Shown here one piece after another: positions 28,514 through 38,890 of a stretch of DNA of 64,000 bases. The number at the start of each line of letters is the position of its first letter. Within the stretch, counting starts at the first letter, position 1. Made by a program: the position numbers and the translations under genes. Under the pieces are notes generated by a model that was not told the origin of the DNA, did no database searches, and saw only the letters and a list, made by a program, of their open reading frames with translations. Source of the stretch: an uncultured Deferribacteraceae bacterium (GTDB taxonomy: Bacteria > Chrysiogenota > Deferribacteres > Deferribacterales > Mucispirillaceae). The DNA lies in NCBI GenBank assembly GCA_947039395.1, contig CAMQYS010000003.1, positions 1 to 64,000 of the forward strand, in the 5' to 3' direction.

Positions 28514-29635
28514 ATGCAAATAAAAAATGAAATAGAACCTGCTGTATTAAGGGTTGCTAGAAAAGAGAGTATAATAAAAAAAATAAAAGAATTATTTGAT
28601 TCTTTTGGATACATCAAGTTAGATTTTCCTCTATACGAACGCTACGATATATTAAAAGAGACTTGTTTTGATATATCTGATGAAACAACTATCCGTTATA
28701 CAGATAGAGCATCTGGTAAATCTTTTGTGTTACGTCCTGATTTTACTCCTCAAGTTTGTAGAAGTGTGGTAGGATATATGTCTGACTACCCTTTACCTCT
28801 AAGGATACAGTATAACGGATCTATCTTTAGAACAACACTTAATAAAGGTGTTAGAAGTGATAGCGTACAGATCGGAGTAGAGATTTTCGGTAACGATTCT
28901 TTTCATGCCGATACAGAGATACTTTTACTTGCAGATAAAGCACTTAAAGCTATTAAGTTGAAAGATTACAAGATTATTATCGGTGATAAAGAATTTTTAT
29001 CTCACATTATCAACTCCATCCCTGTAAAACATGATAAAATTAAAAATCTTATATCAACAAAATCAACTTATCTATTAGAAGAAGAGTTAAAAGATATTGA
29101 AATAGATAGCAAAATGAAAAATCTTATACTATCTGTAACATCTCTTTTTGGTGGTATAAATGTTTTAGATAAATTAAAAGAACTTTCAATATTTAATGAT
29201 TTTTTATCTAAACGAGTTGACTATCTAAAAAAAGTTGCCGATAATCTAATATCATTAGGGGTATCAGCAGATACTCTTGTTTTTGATATTTCAGAGATAC
29301 GAGGATTAGATTACTATACAGGTATAAGTTTTGAATTAACTCACCCATTATCAGGTCACCTTTTAGGTAGTGGTGGAAGATATAATAACTTAATGAGTAA
29401 ATTCGGTAAAACAATTAATGCTGCAGGGTTTGCATTACACTTAGATAAATTAATGAAATTTAATACAATAGTTGACTATAGTGATAGTTACGACTATCTT
29501 ATTGTTGGCGAGAAAAATTTTAATAAATATATAGAGCTACAAAGTAAAGGGTTTAGAGTTATATTTATAAACGATAAAACCTCTCTACCGAAGTTTATAT
29601 CTACATATAAATTTAAAGAAACTATTGAAAATTAA
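28514..29635 (+). CDS. hisZ: ATP phosphoribosyltransferase regulatory subunit
   Basis: A class II histidyl-tRNA synthetase-like protein that lacks aminoacylation and activates the short form of HisG at the first step of histidine synthesis. FVLRPDFTPQVCR near residue 76 and LDYYTGISFELTH near residue 265 are the HisS-like motifs, with SGGRYNNL following. At 373 residues it lacks the HisS anticodon-binding domain. It is sandwiched between the aminotransferase and purA, an arrangement often seen for hisZ. Confidence 0.92.
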   Translation: MQIKNEIEPAVLRVARKESIIKKIKELFDSFGYIKLDFPLYERYDILKETCFDISDETTIRYTDRASGKSFVLRPDFTPQVCRSVVGYMSDYPLPLRIQYNGSIFRTTLNKGVRSDSVQIGVEIFGNDSFHADTEILLLADKALKAIKLKDYKIIIGDKEFLSHIINSIPVKHDKIKNLISTKSTYLLEEELKDIEIDSKMKNLILSVTSLFGGINVLDKLKELSIFNDFLSKRVDYLKKVADNLISLGVSADTLVFDISEIRGLDYYTGISFELTHPLSGHLLGSGGRYNNLMSKFGKTINAAGFALHLDKLMKFNTIVDYSDSYDYLIVGEKNFNKYIELQSKGFRVIFINDKTSLPKFISTYKFKETIEN

Positions 29636-29647
29636 GGTCTATATTAG

Positions 29648-30946
<1,299 letters not shown>

Positions 30947-31010
30947 ATCTTTTAATATTTAACGATTAATTATTAATTAGTAGTTATTAAGTTTAATATA
31001 ATATATAAGA

Positions 31011-31047
31011 TGGATAGCAATAGTTTAACTATGCTATCCATTTTTTT
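31011..31047 (+). terminator. Rho-independent terminator after purA
   Basis: Stem TGGATAGCA (31011-31019) pairs with TGCTATCCA (31032-31040), extended by TAGTT/AACTA inside, followed by seven T. It ends the aminotransferase-hisZ-purA transcript. Confidence 0.9.
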
Positions 31048-31085
31048 ATATTACGAAATAACAACTATTAATAATGGAGAAAGTT

Positions 31086-31505
31086 ATGAATTACGCTTAT
31101 ATAGGTGCAGAGTATTTTTTATCATCGCTAGAAAGTTTTATGTTTACAGATATACGAAAATGTACTTTCATCAGAGAGATTGATTTCAGTTATGATGGCT
31201 CAGCTGTTTTAGTTGAGATAACGCCACCTGTTATTATTGATGATACGAGCGATATAACAAATAGTAAAGAGTACTCTGAACTCATTTTACTAACTAGATT
31301 TGATAGAGATAATTTTGCCAATATGTCTACGTTTCCATGTTTTGTACATATTGCAATATTGAATAATGGTATTAAACTTTCTGATGTTATAGCTGATAAA
31401 CAAGTATTAACTAAAACCGATATCACGACTCTAGCATGGGGAGAGGTTTATAATAGTTTAGATGACAAATTGTTAGAGGGTAAAAAGCTACTGTCTAAAA
31501 GATAG
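31086..31505 (+). CDS. Hypothetical protein with duplicated 3' end nearby
   Basis: About 139 residues with no signal peptide or recognised domain. The interior alternates beta-like stretches (FSYDGSAVLVEITPPVII, FPCFVHIAILNNGIKLSDV), suggesting a small alpha/beta fold. I place the start at the ATG five bases after GGAGA rather than the ATG at 31074 that overlaps the SD. The last 25 codons recur about 1.05 kb downstream as a non-coding copy. Function unknown. Confidence 0.7.
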   Translation: MNYAYIGAEYFLSSLESFMFTDIRKCTFIREIDFSYDGSAVLVEITPPVIIDDTSDITNSKEYSELILLTRFDRDNFANMSTFPCFVHIAILNNGIKLSDVIADKQVLTKTDITTLAWGEVYNSLDDKLLEGKKLLSKR

Positions 31506-31509
31506 TATA
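31434..31509 (+). repeat. 76-bp direct repeat, copy 1 (end of the 31086 gene)
   Basis: From GCATGGGGAGAGGTTT to AAAGATAGTATA this is identical to 32488-32563 except for one base (GCTACT versus GTTACT). It covers the last 24-25 codons and the stop of the hypothetical gene. Confidence 0.95.
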
Positions 31510-31714
31510 AATGATGATTATTAAACACAGCTACTATATAAAATAGCGTTAGTAATATTTGAAAATATCTAACACATATGAGTAAAATAGTTTGTATTCA
31601 ACTATGGTACAGTAAGATCAGTATGTATATTGATTTAATTCTCATCAGCTTTAATATGATCATTAATATTTGAATATCTATAGAGACTATTGTCTCAATA
31701 ACTGGAGATGAAAA

Positions 31715-32425
31715 ATGAAAATTATGAATATAAAAATAGATAGTATCCCAACTATTTTATGGGGAGAGAAAAGTTCAAAAGTAATGATTGCGATACATGG
31801 CAATATGTCCTCAAAATCTGATGTTACTACTATGATTTTAGCAGAGGAAATCACAAAACTAGGATATCAAGTATTGAGTTTTGATCTACCTAAACATGGA
31901 GATAGAAAAAATAGTATAACTCCTTATAAGATTAAAGAATGTGTCGCAGATCTTAAAAAAATATTAATCTATACAAAAATACATTGGAAATCTATTAGCT
32001 TAATAGCAAATAGTATAGGAGCATACTTTAGCTTAGTTGCCTATAAAGAAGAAATTTTAAAACAGTGTTTATTCATTTCACCAGTTGTGAATATGGAACG
32101 TATAATTAAAAATATTATGAAGTATTCTAATATTTCAGATCAACAGCTTCATAAAGAGAAAGAAATAACAACCACTAATGAGCAAAAATTATACTGGGAC
32201 TGTTATCAATATGTAAAAAATAATCCAATTCAAAAATGGAATGTACCTACTTCAATTCTCTATGGTAAAAAAGATATGGTTTGCGAATATGAATATATTT
32301 CTTATTTTTCTGAAAAATTTCATTGTAAAGTAGATGTATCCGATACTTCTAAACATTATTTTCATACAGAAGAAGATCTGAGGATTTATAGAAACTGGTT
32401 AAAAACAAATATTATAAATCAATAA
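31715..32425 (+). CDS. Alpha/beta hydrolase
   Basis: A 236-residue single-domain hydrolase. The oxyanion region is AIHGNMSSKSD near residue 27; the nucleophile elbow is LIANSIGAYFS (Ser in an A-N-S-I-G context, first Gly replaced by Ala), and the acid and base are likely in YGKKDMVCEYE and SKHYFHTEED. Probably an esterase or peptidase-like enzyme in the cytoplasm; substrate unknown. It lies wholly between two copies of a 76-bp direct repeat, which suggests it was added by duplication or insertion. Confidence 0.82.
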   Translation: MKIMNIKIDSIPTILWGEKSSKVMIAIHGNMSSKSDVTTMILAEEITKLGYQVLSFDLPKHGDRKNSITPYKIKECVADLKKILIYTKIHWKSISLIANSIGAYFSLVAYKEEILKQCLFISPVVNMERIIKNIMKYSNISDQQLHKEKEITTTNEQKLYWDCYQYVKNNPIQKWNVPTSILYGKKDMVCEYEYISYFSEKFHCKVDVSDTSKHYFHTEEDLRIYRNWLKTNIINQ

Positions 32426-32487
32426 TCTGATTGTATAGAAAAAGTTTGATATCTTGATCTATCTAATAATTTATAACTTATGAAATT

Positions 32488-32563
32488 GCATGGGGAGAGG
32501 TTTATAATAGTTTAGATGACAAATTGTTAGAGGGTAAAAAGTTACTGTCTAAAAGATAGTATA
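32488..32563 (+). repeat. 76-bp direct repeat, copy 2 (orphan gene tail)
   Basis: A stranded copy of the end of the gene at 31086, with no gene body in front of it. It ends the segment carrying the alpha/beta hydrolase. See copy 1 at 31434. Confidence 0.95.
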
Positions 32564-32633
32564 GCTAAGTATTATTTAAATATTTTACGGAGTTCTCATA
32601 TAAAATAAATGCAAACAAAGAGGATATTTTATA

Positions 32634-32867
32634 GTGTCAAAATACCAAAAAGCAGAAAGAAAAAAACAGATAGCACTTATTACAGGGTCTAACATATTTA
32701 ATGGAGATAAAGCTAACAACAATAAAGGTATGCAGCCAAGTTGGAGAGAGGCGATCAACAATCAAGATAAATATAAGATTGTTGACAACTCTTTAGTCGT
32801 TAATTATCTTTCAACTCTTCCAGCATACTCAAAATTAGCAGCTTATTTATCTAAAAGATATCTGTAA
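32634..32867 (+). CDS. Small hypothetical protein
   Basis: 77 residues, highly basic N-terminus (KYQKAERKKQIALITGSNIF) and a helical C-terminus (LPAYSKLAAYLSKRYL). GTG start nine bases after AGGA. No recognised family, no Cys, no membrane segment. A hairpin terminator follows. It could be a genuine small cytoplasmic protein or a remnant; confidence is limited by length. Confidence 0.55.
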   Translation: MSKYQKAERKKQIALITGSNIFNGDKANNNKGMQPSWREAINNQDKYKIVDNSLVVNYLSTLPAYSKLAAYLSKRYL

Positions 32868-32898
32868 GATAAAATATTTTCACAATATAAACAGTAAA

Positions 32899-32933
32899 AG
32901 AGGTAGGCACATATTTATTATTTACCTACCTCT
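32899..32933. terminator. Hairpin between convergent genes
   Basis: AGAGGTAGG (32899-32907) pairs perfectly with CCTACCTCT (32925-32933) across a 17-base AT loop. It sits between the small hypothetical gene and the end of the STT3 gene on the other strand and may terminate both. There is no T-run on the plus strand. Confidence 0.65.
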
Positions 32934-32935
32934 CA

Positions 32936-32991
32936 AAAATTAAATGTACCTGTACTAAACTTCTACTAAAATTAAATGTACCTGTACTAAA
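32936..32991. repeat. Two-copy 32-bp tandem repeat
   Basis: AAAATTAAATGTACCTGTAC plus TAAA occurs at 32936-32959 and again at 32968-32991 with 8 bases between, immediately after the hairpin. No coding role seen. Confidence 0.8.
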
Positions 32992-33013
32992 TCACGTTAT
33001 TATAGTTGCTTAT

Positions 33014-35089
33014 TTAATTTGTATCATTATCCGTTACACCTATCGGCATACTCCCACCCTTCTCTTTTAATCTGTATAATCTTGCAAATGGATACTTATC
33101 TAGTACTAACTCATAAAGCTCTGGGTTAGGTTGGTTTAGGAAAAATAGATCTATAAACGAACTATCAATATCTTTTTCAGCGATTAGATATACAGCATTA
33201 ATTCCTCTACCGCTTGTATTGATAATCAATGTGTATCCACTACTAAACTGATAATCTATCTTCTCAATAATATTTCCAGCTTGAGTAAAATAAGTATTCA
33301 TCAATGTTACACGGTTATTAATTATACCTGTATTTAAGTTAATAGTAAAACCGTTACAAGTTAATATATTATCTTGTATCAAACTACAATTTAACTGATC
33401 GAAACCTCTAGGATCACTTACACCTTTTTTAGGATCCCAAAATGATAGATAAGATATAGCTCCATATTTACCTATCATATCATTTGTATACAGTACATAA
33501 GTCTTATTATCAACTGGCCCTTCATCGAAATTAGATATATTATCTAAGACCATTTCTAAGGTATAGTTATCCTCTATAAAATCATTCAGTTCAGTAATAC
33601 CATATCTATCAAGGTATGATGTAAAATTATATAGATCTTTCTGACTAGATGTTAACCCTTTTGCGATAAGATATGTTTTAGGGCTTGCTTGAGTCATTCC
33701 TGTATGGAACGCATTAAAATCTCCTGCATCTATCAACGCTAAACCGTAATCCCACCATGTAAGTATGTTAGAGTTTTTTGGAAGAGTTTCATCCATTTCA
33801 ACAAAAACATCGTATATAGGAGTAACAATTGATGGGCCTGTTTTATAACTAAATTTACTGTATCCTGCAAGCAGAAATATACCGAACACCATAAACGCTA
33901 ACACTGTTGATAAACCTATTTTCAAATATTCTTCATATTTAAATTTAAAATTTATATTTGATATAATTACATGGAATATATATCCTATTCCAACACCTAC
34001 CGCTGGCCCTAGAAACATTGAGAACCTGTTTGATGAAACAAATGTCATTAATCCTAATGCGAAAAGAGGAGCTAAAGGTATACATTTTTTAAAATTTCTT
34101 ACAGCAAATATGCCAACAGATATTAATCCTAAACCAGCTATATATATATTAGGAACAACATACGCTAACGACTCCCCTATAGTTGCAGATCTTTTTGCTT
34201 CCCCTATAGTTGAATATACATTAGGGAAAAAATAATCAAAGTTAGATGATTTAATCGGAAACAGGTATACCTGTATAGATTGTATCATCTGAAAGACAGA
34301 GTCTTTTAAATAGTATGGGTTAGTAAATATTATAAATAATATTGAAGCGATCACGATCTCTTTAATTTTAAATCTTGATATTGCTAACATAAATATAAGT
34401 AACGCTAGATATACGATATTAAATACACCATGATGATACCAGTAGAAAAATACTCCTATAGTTAATCCTGCAAACGATGAGTAAAGATATAATTTCCACT
34501 TTTTATCATCTCTCACAGTTGACGCAAGATATACAAATAATGATGCTAGAGCCATAAAGAAAACTATCATACTATCCGCATCTATTCTTCCAAGCGATGT
34601 TCTACCTGCATACATCGGTGCGAACATACCTATTAATCCTCCAAAAATACCAAGAGAAGGATATCCAAGTAAATAGAAATATATACCAAGTGGTATAACA
34701 AATAAACCGAACATAAAGGGAATAGTATATATAGCTGCCTTATGAAGATTTATATCAAATAAAGTAGAAACTTTCTCAATTACAACACTTATAAGTGGCA
34801 CAGGATCAGGGAAGTGAGCACCCTCTGGATAGAATATTTTTTTATCCATTATAGATGTATCATATATTCCTTCACGATACTCTTCAGCGTGACGTGTAAA
34901 CTTATACGCATCTAAAGTTGTCATCATCGGTATATCATCAACATAGAAATCTTGTTTATTTTCATTCCAAAAATCAAGTTGATATAGCTTACTAGATATA
35001 GATATCGCTACAACAATAAGTATAGCTATCAAAACTATGATAAGTACTTTTCTATCTTTCTTAAACGGTTTATTCAGAAAATTAAGCAT
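33014..35089 (-). CDS. STT3/PglB-type oligosaccharyltransferase
   Basis: About 691 residues: some 12 membrane segments, then a periplasmic C-terminal domain. The catalytic features of single-subunit oligosaccharyltransferases are visible: an acidic residue in TTLDAYKF (about 60), the second acidic pair GRIDADS (about 170-172), a TIGE motif (about 294), an Arg in SSNRFSMF, and the sequon-binding WWDYG (about 445-449). It would transfer lipid-linked glycan to Asn in the periplasm. The ATG overlaps the pepA stop (TAATG) with SD GGGGAG, so translation is coupled. Confidence 0.9.
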   Translation of the reverse strand: MLNFLNKPFKKDRKVLIIVLIAILIVVAISISSKLYQLDFWNENKQDFYVDDIPMMTTLDAYKFTRHAEEYREGIYDTSIMDKKIFYPEGAHFPDPVPLISVVIEKVSTLFDINLHKAAIYTIPFMFGLFVIPLGIYFYLLGYPSLGIFGGLIGMFAPMYAGRTSLGRIDADSMIVFFMALASLFVYLASTVRDDKKWKLYLYSSFAGLTIGVFFYWYHHGVFNIVYLALLIFMLAISRFKIKEIVIASILFIIFTNPYYLKDSVFQMIQSIQVYLFPIKSSNFDYFFPNVYSTIGEAKRSATIGESLAYVVPNIYIAGLGLISVGIFAVRNFKKCIPLAPLFALGLMTFVSSNRFSMFLGPAVGVGIGYIFHVIISNINFKFKYEEYLKIGLSTVLAFMVFGIFLLAGYSKFSYKTGPSIVTPIYDVFVEMDETLPKNSNILTWWDYGLALIDAGDFNAFHTGMTQASPKTYLIAKGLTSSQKDLYNFTSYLDRYGITELNDFIEDNYTLEMVLDNISNFDEGPVDNKTYVLYTNDMIGKYGAISYLSFWDPKKGVSDPRGFDQLNCSLIQDNILTCNGFTINLNTGIINNRVTLMNTYFTQAGNIIEKIDYQFSSGYTLIINTSGRGINAVYLIAEKDIDSSFIDLFFLNQPNPELYELVLDKYPFARLYRLKEKGGSMPIGVTDNDTN

Positions 35090-36588
35090 TACTCTCCCCT
35101 TTTGCAATAATGTGTTTTTATAAAGTTATATATTAGTCGCACTCCAAATCCAGTTGCTTCTTTTCCAAAAATAGGGTGTTCTCTATCTAAAAAAGCTGGC
35201 CCTGCGATATCTAAATGTATCCAAGGATAGTTATCTACAAACTGTTTAAGAAAAATAGCAGCATGTATCGCACCTCCCTCTCTTTTAAATGAACTCATAT
35301 TTTGCATATCAGCAACAGAACTTTCAATACCTGACTCATACCCTTCATATATAGGTAACTCCCATATATCTTCAGCTATTTCACTAGAAATATCTGCTAA
35401 CTGTTTACTTAAAAACTTTCTATTAGAGAAGAATCCTGCACAGTACGGACCAAGAGCTACAACACACGCCCCTGTTAATGTTGCAACATCAACGATAACT
35501 TCTGGATCAGTTTTCGTTGCAAGATAGCAAGCATCGGCTAAGATTAATCTTCCTTCTGCGTCTGTATTCATTATTTCAACAGTTTTTCCTGATGCAGATT
35601 TTATAACATCACTAGGTTTAATAGCTGTGCTACTAATACAGTTTTCAACAAGAGGTAGATAAGCGTATATATTAACTTTAAGTTTTAACTCTGCAATAAG
35701 GTTTATAACAGAGAACACTGTTGCAGCACCCGCCATATCACATTTCATAGATTCAATACTACCTGTCGGTTTGAGGTTTGTTCCGCCTGTATCAAAGGTT
35801 ACTCCTTTACCAACTAATGCGATATTAAACTCTGTATCCTTATCACCATTATAAAACAATTTAACAAATCTAGGTTTATTAGCAGATCCTCTACCTACTG
35901 CATCAATCAATGAGAATCCATTTTCAACGATACTTTTCTCGTCAAATATCTCTATATCAATATTTTCAGCTAACTGATCTTGAATATATTTAGCAAAAGC
36001 TATAGGAGTTAAATCGTTCGCTGGAATATTAACTAGATCTCTTGTCATATTAACATTCTTAAAGATAGTATTAACATCATCTGAACACTCATCTATATAA
36101 TTTTTCAATCGTTGTTGCGATGTAATAACTTCAAGTTCAACAGTTGAATAACTCTCTTTTTTAGTTTTATACATATCAAAAGAGTATAGTCCAAACATTA
36201 TACCTTCAATAAATCCATAAGTTGCTGAAAAATCTTTTTTTTCATTATATATATCTTCAAAAGATATCATTGATAAGCTTTCTATTTTATCTGCTTTAAG
36301 TATTTTTGCAAATTTTGCTCCAAGTTCAAGATATTTCTTTTTATCTTCAAGTTCTTTTGGAGCGTTAATAAGATATATTTTTTTCAATTTTTTATTTATT
36401 TCAATATAAAAACTTTTAACCTCTTTTTCTTGAAAATTAAAATAATCTGACTGAATAATATTTTCTATTTCATCATCAATTTTTCTTCCAGTTATAGGTT
36501 TTAACGACCTAATGTTCTTATAAACAGGAACAAGTATCGCATCTTTTTTAGAATCAAATGCTATTTTTTTTCTACAAGAAATCTTCAT
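35089..36588 (-). CDS. pepA: Leucyl aminopeptidase (M17 family)
   Basis: A cytosolic dinuclear-metal aminopeptidase, hexameric in relatives, that trims N-terminal residues from peptides. The catalytic domain shows GKGVTFDTGG, SMKCDMAGAA and the signature NTDAEGRLILADA, with metal ligands intact; the N-terminal 180 residues are the divergent macro-like domain. Length 499 is normal. It is the first gene of a two-gene operon with the STT3 gene, whose start overlaps its stop codon. Confidence 0.94.
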   Translation of the reverse strand: MKISCRKKIAFDSKKDAILVPVYKNIRSLKPITGRKIDDEIENIIQSDYFNFQEKEVKSFYIEINKKLKKIYLINAPKELEDKKKYLELGAKFAKILKADKIESLSMISFEDIYNEKKDFSATYGFIEGIMFGLYSFDMYKTKKESYSTVELEVITSQQRLKNYIDECSDDVNTIFKNVNMTRDLVNIPANDLTPIAFAKYIQDQLAENIDIEIFDEKSIVENGFSLIDAVGRGSANKPRFVKLFYNGDKDTEFNIALVGKGVTFDTGGTNLKPTGSIESMKCDMAGAATVFSVINLIAELKLKVNIYAYLPLVENCISSTAIKPSDVIKSASGKTVEIMNTDAEGRLILADACYLATKTDPEVIVDVATLTGACVVALGPYCAGFFSNRKFLSKQLADISSEIAEDIWELPIYEGYESGIESSVADMQNMSSFKREGGAIHAAIFLKQFVDNYPWIHLDIAGPAFLDREHPIFGKEATGFGVRLIYNFIKTHYCKRGE

Positions 36589-36670
36589 TATCGTACTCCG
36601 ATTGACATCACTAATTTATACTTGATTAAATACATCAAATAATATATTTTTCATTATAGTTAAGATTTTA

Positions 36671-36699
36671 TTGATTGCAATAAAATAAAATGATATAAT
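36671..36699 (+). promoter_or_regulatory. Sigma-70 promoter of the parA operon
   Basis: TTGATT (36671-36676) and TATAAT (36694-36699) with a 17-base spacer, 45 bases before the parA ATG. It would drive parA-parB-bactofilin and perhaps tpiA-secG. No parS-like palindrome (TGTTTCACGTGAAACA) was noticed nearby. Confidence 0.65.
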
Positions 36700-36743
36700 C
36701 ATAACTTACATTAATTTTATATAAACAGGTAAACCTATAAATC

Positions 36744-37514
36744 ATGAGCGGAAAAATAATTGCAATAGTTAATCAGAAGGGTGGAGTAGGCAAAACTACT
36801 ACATCAATAAACCTATCTTCATCGCTAGCTATAGCTGATGCAAAGGTATTGCTTATTGATTTTGATCCACAAGCTAATGCCACAAGTGGATTAGGAATAT
36901 TTGCAGAATCATTTGATAAGACTATATATGAAGTTTTAATTGATGATATTGATCCTAAAAGCGCTGTTATAAAAACAGATATTGATGGGTTAGACCTTAT
37001 CCCAGCAACAATAGATCTATCGGCATCTGAGATAGAGTTAATAAATACTATGTCAAGAGAACAAAAATTAAAAAAAGCTCTTACAAACATTAAAGACGAA
37101 TATGACATTATATTAATAGATTGTCCTCCTTCACTCGGATTATTAACTATAAACGCATTGACAGCAGCAAACTCTGTTATAATACCTTTACAATGTGAAT
37201 ATTATGCAATGGAAGGTTTAGGTAAATTGTTAAACACTATAAATCTTATAAAAGATAATTTAAATAAAAATTTAGAGATAGAAGGAATTCTTCTTACAAT
37301 GTATGATAAAAGAAATAATTTATCTAAAGATGTATACGATCAAGTAAAAACATATATGCCTGATCAACTGTTTAATACTATTATTCCAAGAGCTGTCGCA
37401 TTGAGTGAAGCACCTAGTCACGGTATGCCTATTATAACATATCAGACAAAATCTAAAGGTGCGGAGGTTTATATTGATCTTGCAAAAGAGATATTAGGAA
37501 GGCAAAAAATATGA
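36744..37514 (+). CDS. parA: Chromosome partitioning ATPase ParA (Soj)
   Basis: A deviant-Walker ATPase that moves ParB-parS complexes over the nucleoid. It has VNQKGGVGKTTTSINLS at the N-terminus, LLIDFDPQANATSGLG and IILIDCPPSLGLLT. The 256 residues without an N-terminal DNA-binding extension fit the chromosomal Soj type. Overlaps parB by 4 bases. Confidence 0.95.
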   Translation: MSGKIIAIVNQKGGVGKTTTSINLSSSLAIADAKVLLIDFDPQANATSGLGIFAESFDKTIYEVLIDDIDPKSAVIKTDIDGLDLIPATIDLSASEIELINTMSREQKLKKALTNIKDEYDIILIDCPPSLGLLTINALTAANSVIIPLQCEYYAMEGLGKLLNTINLIKDNLNKNLEIEGILLTMYDKRNNLSKDVYDQVKTYMPDQLFNTIIPRAVALSEAPSHGMPIITYQTKSKGAEVYIDLAKEILGRQKI

Positions 37515-38455
37515 AAAAACAACGCTTAGGAAGAGGGTTAAATCTTCTTATACCTCAAGGAAATCAAACAACCGATAATAATGATGGTAATAGTAATATT
37601 GATAACAATAATAATGATGATGGTAATCAAAATAATAATATCGTCAAAACTAATACTGTATTAGAGTTACCATTAACAGATATTATTCCTAATGATCAAC
37701 AACCTAGAACGGTTTTTGATGATGAACTTATATCAGAACTTGCAAAATCTATTCTCGAAAAAGGTGTTATACAGCCTATCGTTGTAACAAAAACAGATAA
37801 CTCAGATAAATATATGATAATCGAAGGTGAAAGACGTTGGAGAGCATCAGGGCTTGCTGGAAAAACAACTGTTCCTGCAATCTTTAGAAAAGTTGATACC
37901 GAAGTTGAAAGATTAGAATTAGCATTAATAACAAATGCACAACGAGAAGATCTAAACCCTATTGAACTTGCAAAAGCATATAAAAAATTAATTGATGAAT
38001 TTAATTATCGTCAAGAAGATCTTGGCAAAATGATGGGTAAAAGCAGATCAGCTATAACAAATAGATTAAGACTTTTAAACCTACCAAACGATGTTTTGCA
38101 AGCGATAGAAGATAAAGTTATCACAGAAGGGCACGGTAGAGCTTTATTAACTATATCTGATCCTGAACGCACACTAGAGTTATATAGAGAAATAATAGAT
38201 AAAGATTTAACTGTAAGAGATATTGAAAAACTGGTTAATAAAATTAATAAAAGTATAGATGATGGAACTAATACAGAAGTTACATCATCTGAATCTATAG
38301 ATCCTCATGTTGTTGCACTTGAAGAAGAGTTTGAAAATTTTTTCTCATCTAAAGTTATAATAAAAGATAAGAAAGGTACTGGAACAATTGAAATTAAGTA
38401 TAGATCACATGATGATTTAGATAGAATTATTAAAAAGGTTAGAGGAGAAATATGA
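37511..38455 (+). CDS. parB: Chromosome partitioning protein ParB (Spo0J)
   Basis: A CTP-dependent parS-binding clamp. After MKKQRLGRGLNLLIP comes an unusual Asn/Asp-rich linker (residues about 18-50), then the ParB/sulfiredoxin fold with RTVFDDELISELAKSI and the CTP-binding IEGERRWRAS, the NAQREDLNPIE stretch, an HTH (MMGKSRSAITNRLRLL) and a C-terminal dimer domain. Length 314. Start overlaps parA; the stop overlaps the bactofilin start. Confidence 0.95.
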   Translation: MKKQRLGRGLNLLIPQGNQTTDNNDGNSNIDNNNNDDGNQNNNIVKTNTVLELPLTDIIPNDQQPRTVFDDELISELAKSILEKGVIQPIVVTKTDNSDKYMIIEGERRWRASGLAGKTTVPAIFRKVDTEVERLELALITNAQREDLNPIELAKAYKKLIDEFNYRQEDLGKMMGKSRSAITNRLRLLNLPNDVLQAIEDKVITEGHGRALLTISDPERTLELYREIIDKDLTVRDIEKLVNKINKSIDDGTNTEVTSSESIDPHVVALEEEFENFFSSKVIIKDKKGTGTIEIKYRSHDDLDRIIKKVRGEI

Positions 38456-38823
38456 TTAAAACAAATGATGCAAACGGTGGGATAGATGCTTTTCTAGGTC
38501 AGAACACTTCATTTAATGGGACATTAGTTTTTGATGGTGTTGTTCGTATTGATGGCAACTTTGAAGGTAATATTAAAACTAATGATACATTAGTTATTGC
38601 AGAGTCTGGAAGTGTTAAGGCAGAGATAGAAGCAGGGATTATAAAAATCTACGGTAAATTTGATGGTGTTATATCTGCTAAACATAAAGTTGAACTTTAT
38701 AAGCCAGCAATTGTATCTGGCATTATAAGAAGTGCGACTATAAGAATGGAAGAAGGTGCTATATTCAATGGTAAGTCTGAAATGACTCCAATGAAAGTTA
38801 ATGATGATCATAAAACTAAGTAA
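38452..38823 (+). CDS. Bactofilin
   Basis: A 123-residue polymer-forming cytoskeletal protein (DUF583). Its core is the repetitive right-handed beta helix with FNGTLVFDGVVRIDGNFEGNI, near-periodic Gly-Asp turns and GVISAKHKVELYKPA. Bactofilins assemble without nucleotides and often sit beside parAB, where they can scaffold ParA/ParB or cell-wall enzymes. Overlaps parB by 4 bases, indicating coupled translation. Confidence 0.93.
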   Translation: MIKTNDANGGIDAFLGQNTSFNGTLVFDGVVRIDGNFEGNIKTNDTLVIAESGSVKAEIEAGIIKIYGKFDGVISAKHKVELYKPAIVSGIIRSATIRMEEGAIFNGKSEMTPMKVNDDHKTK

Positions 38824-38890
38824 TACTTGATATATATGTGGTAAATAGTTTTAATGTTGTAAGTATAGTATATAATTTGGAGATAAAACA

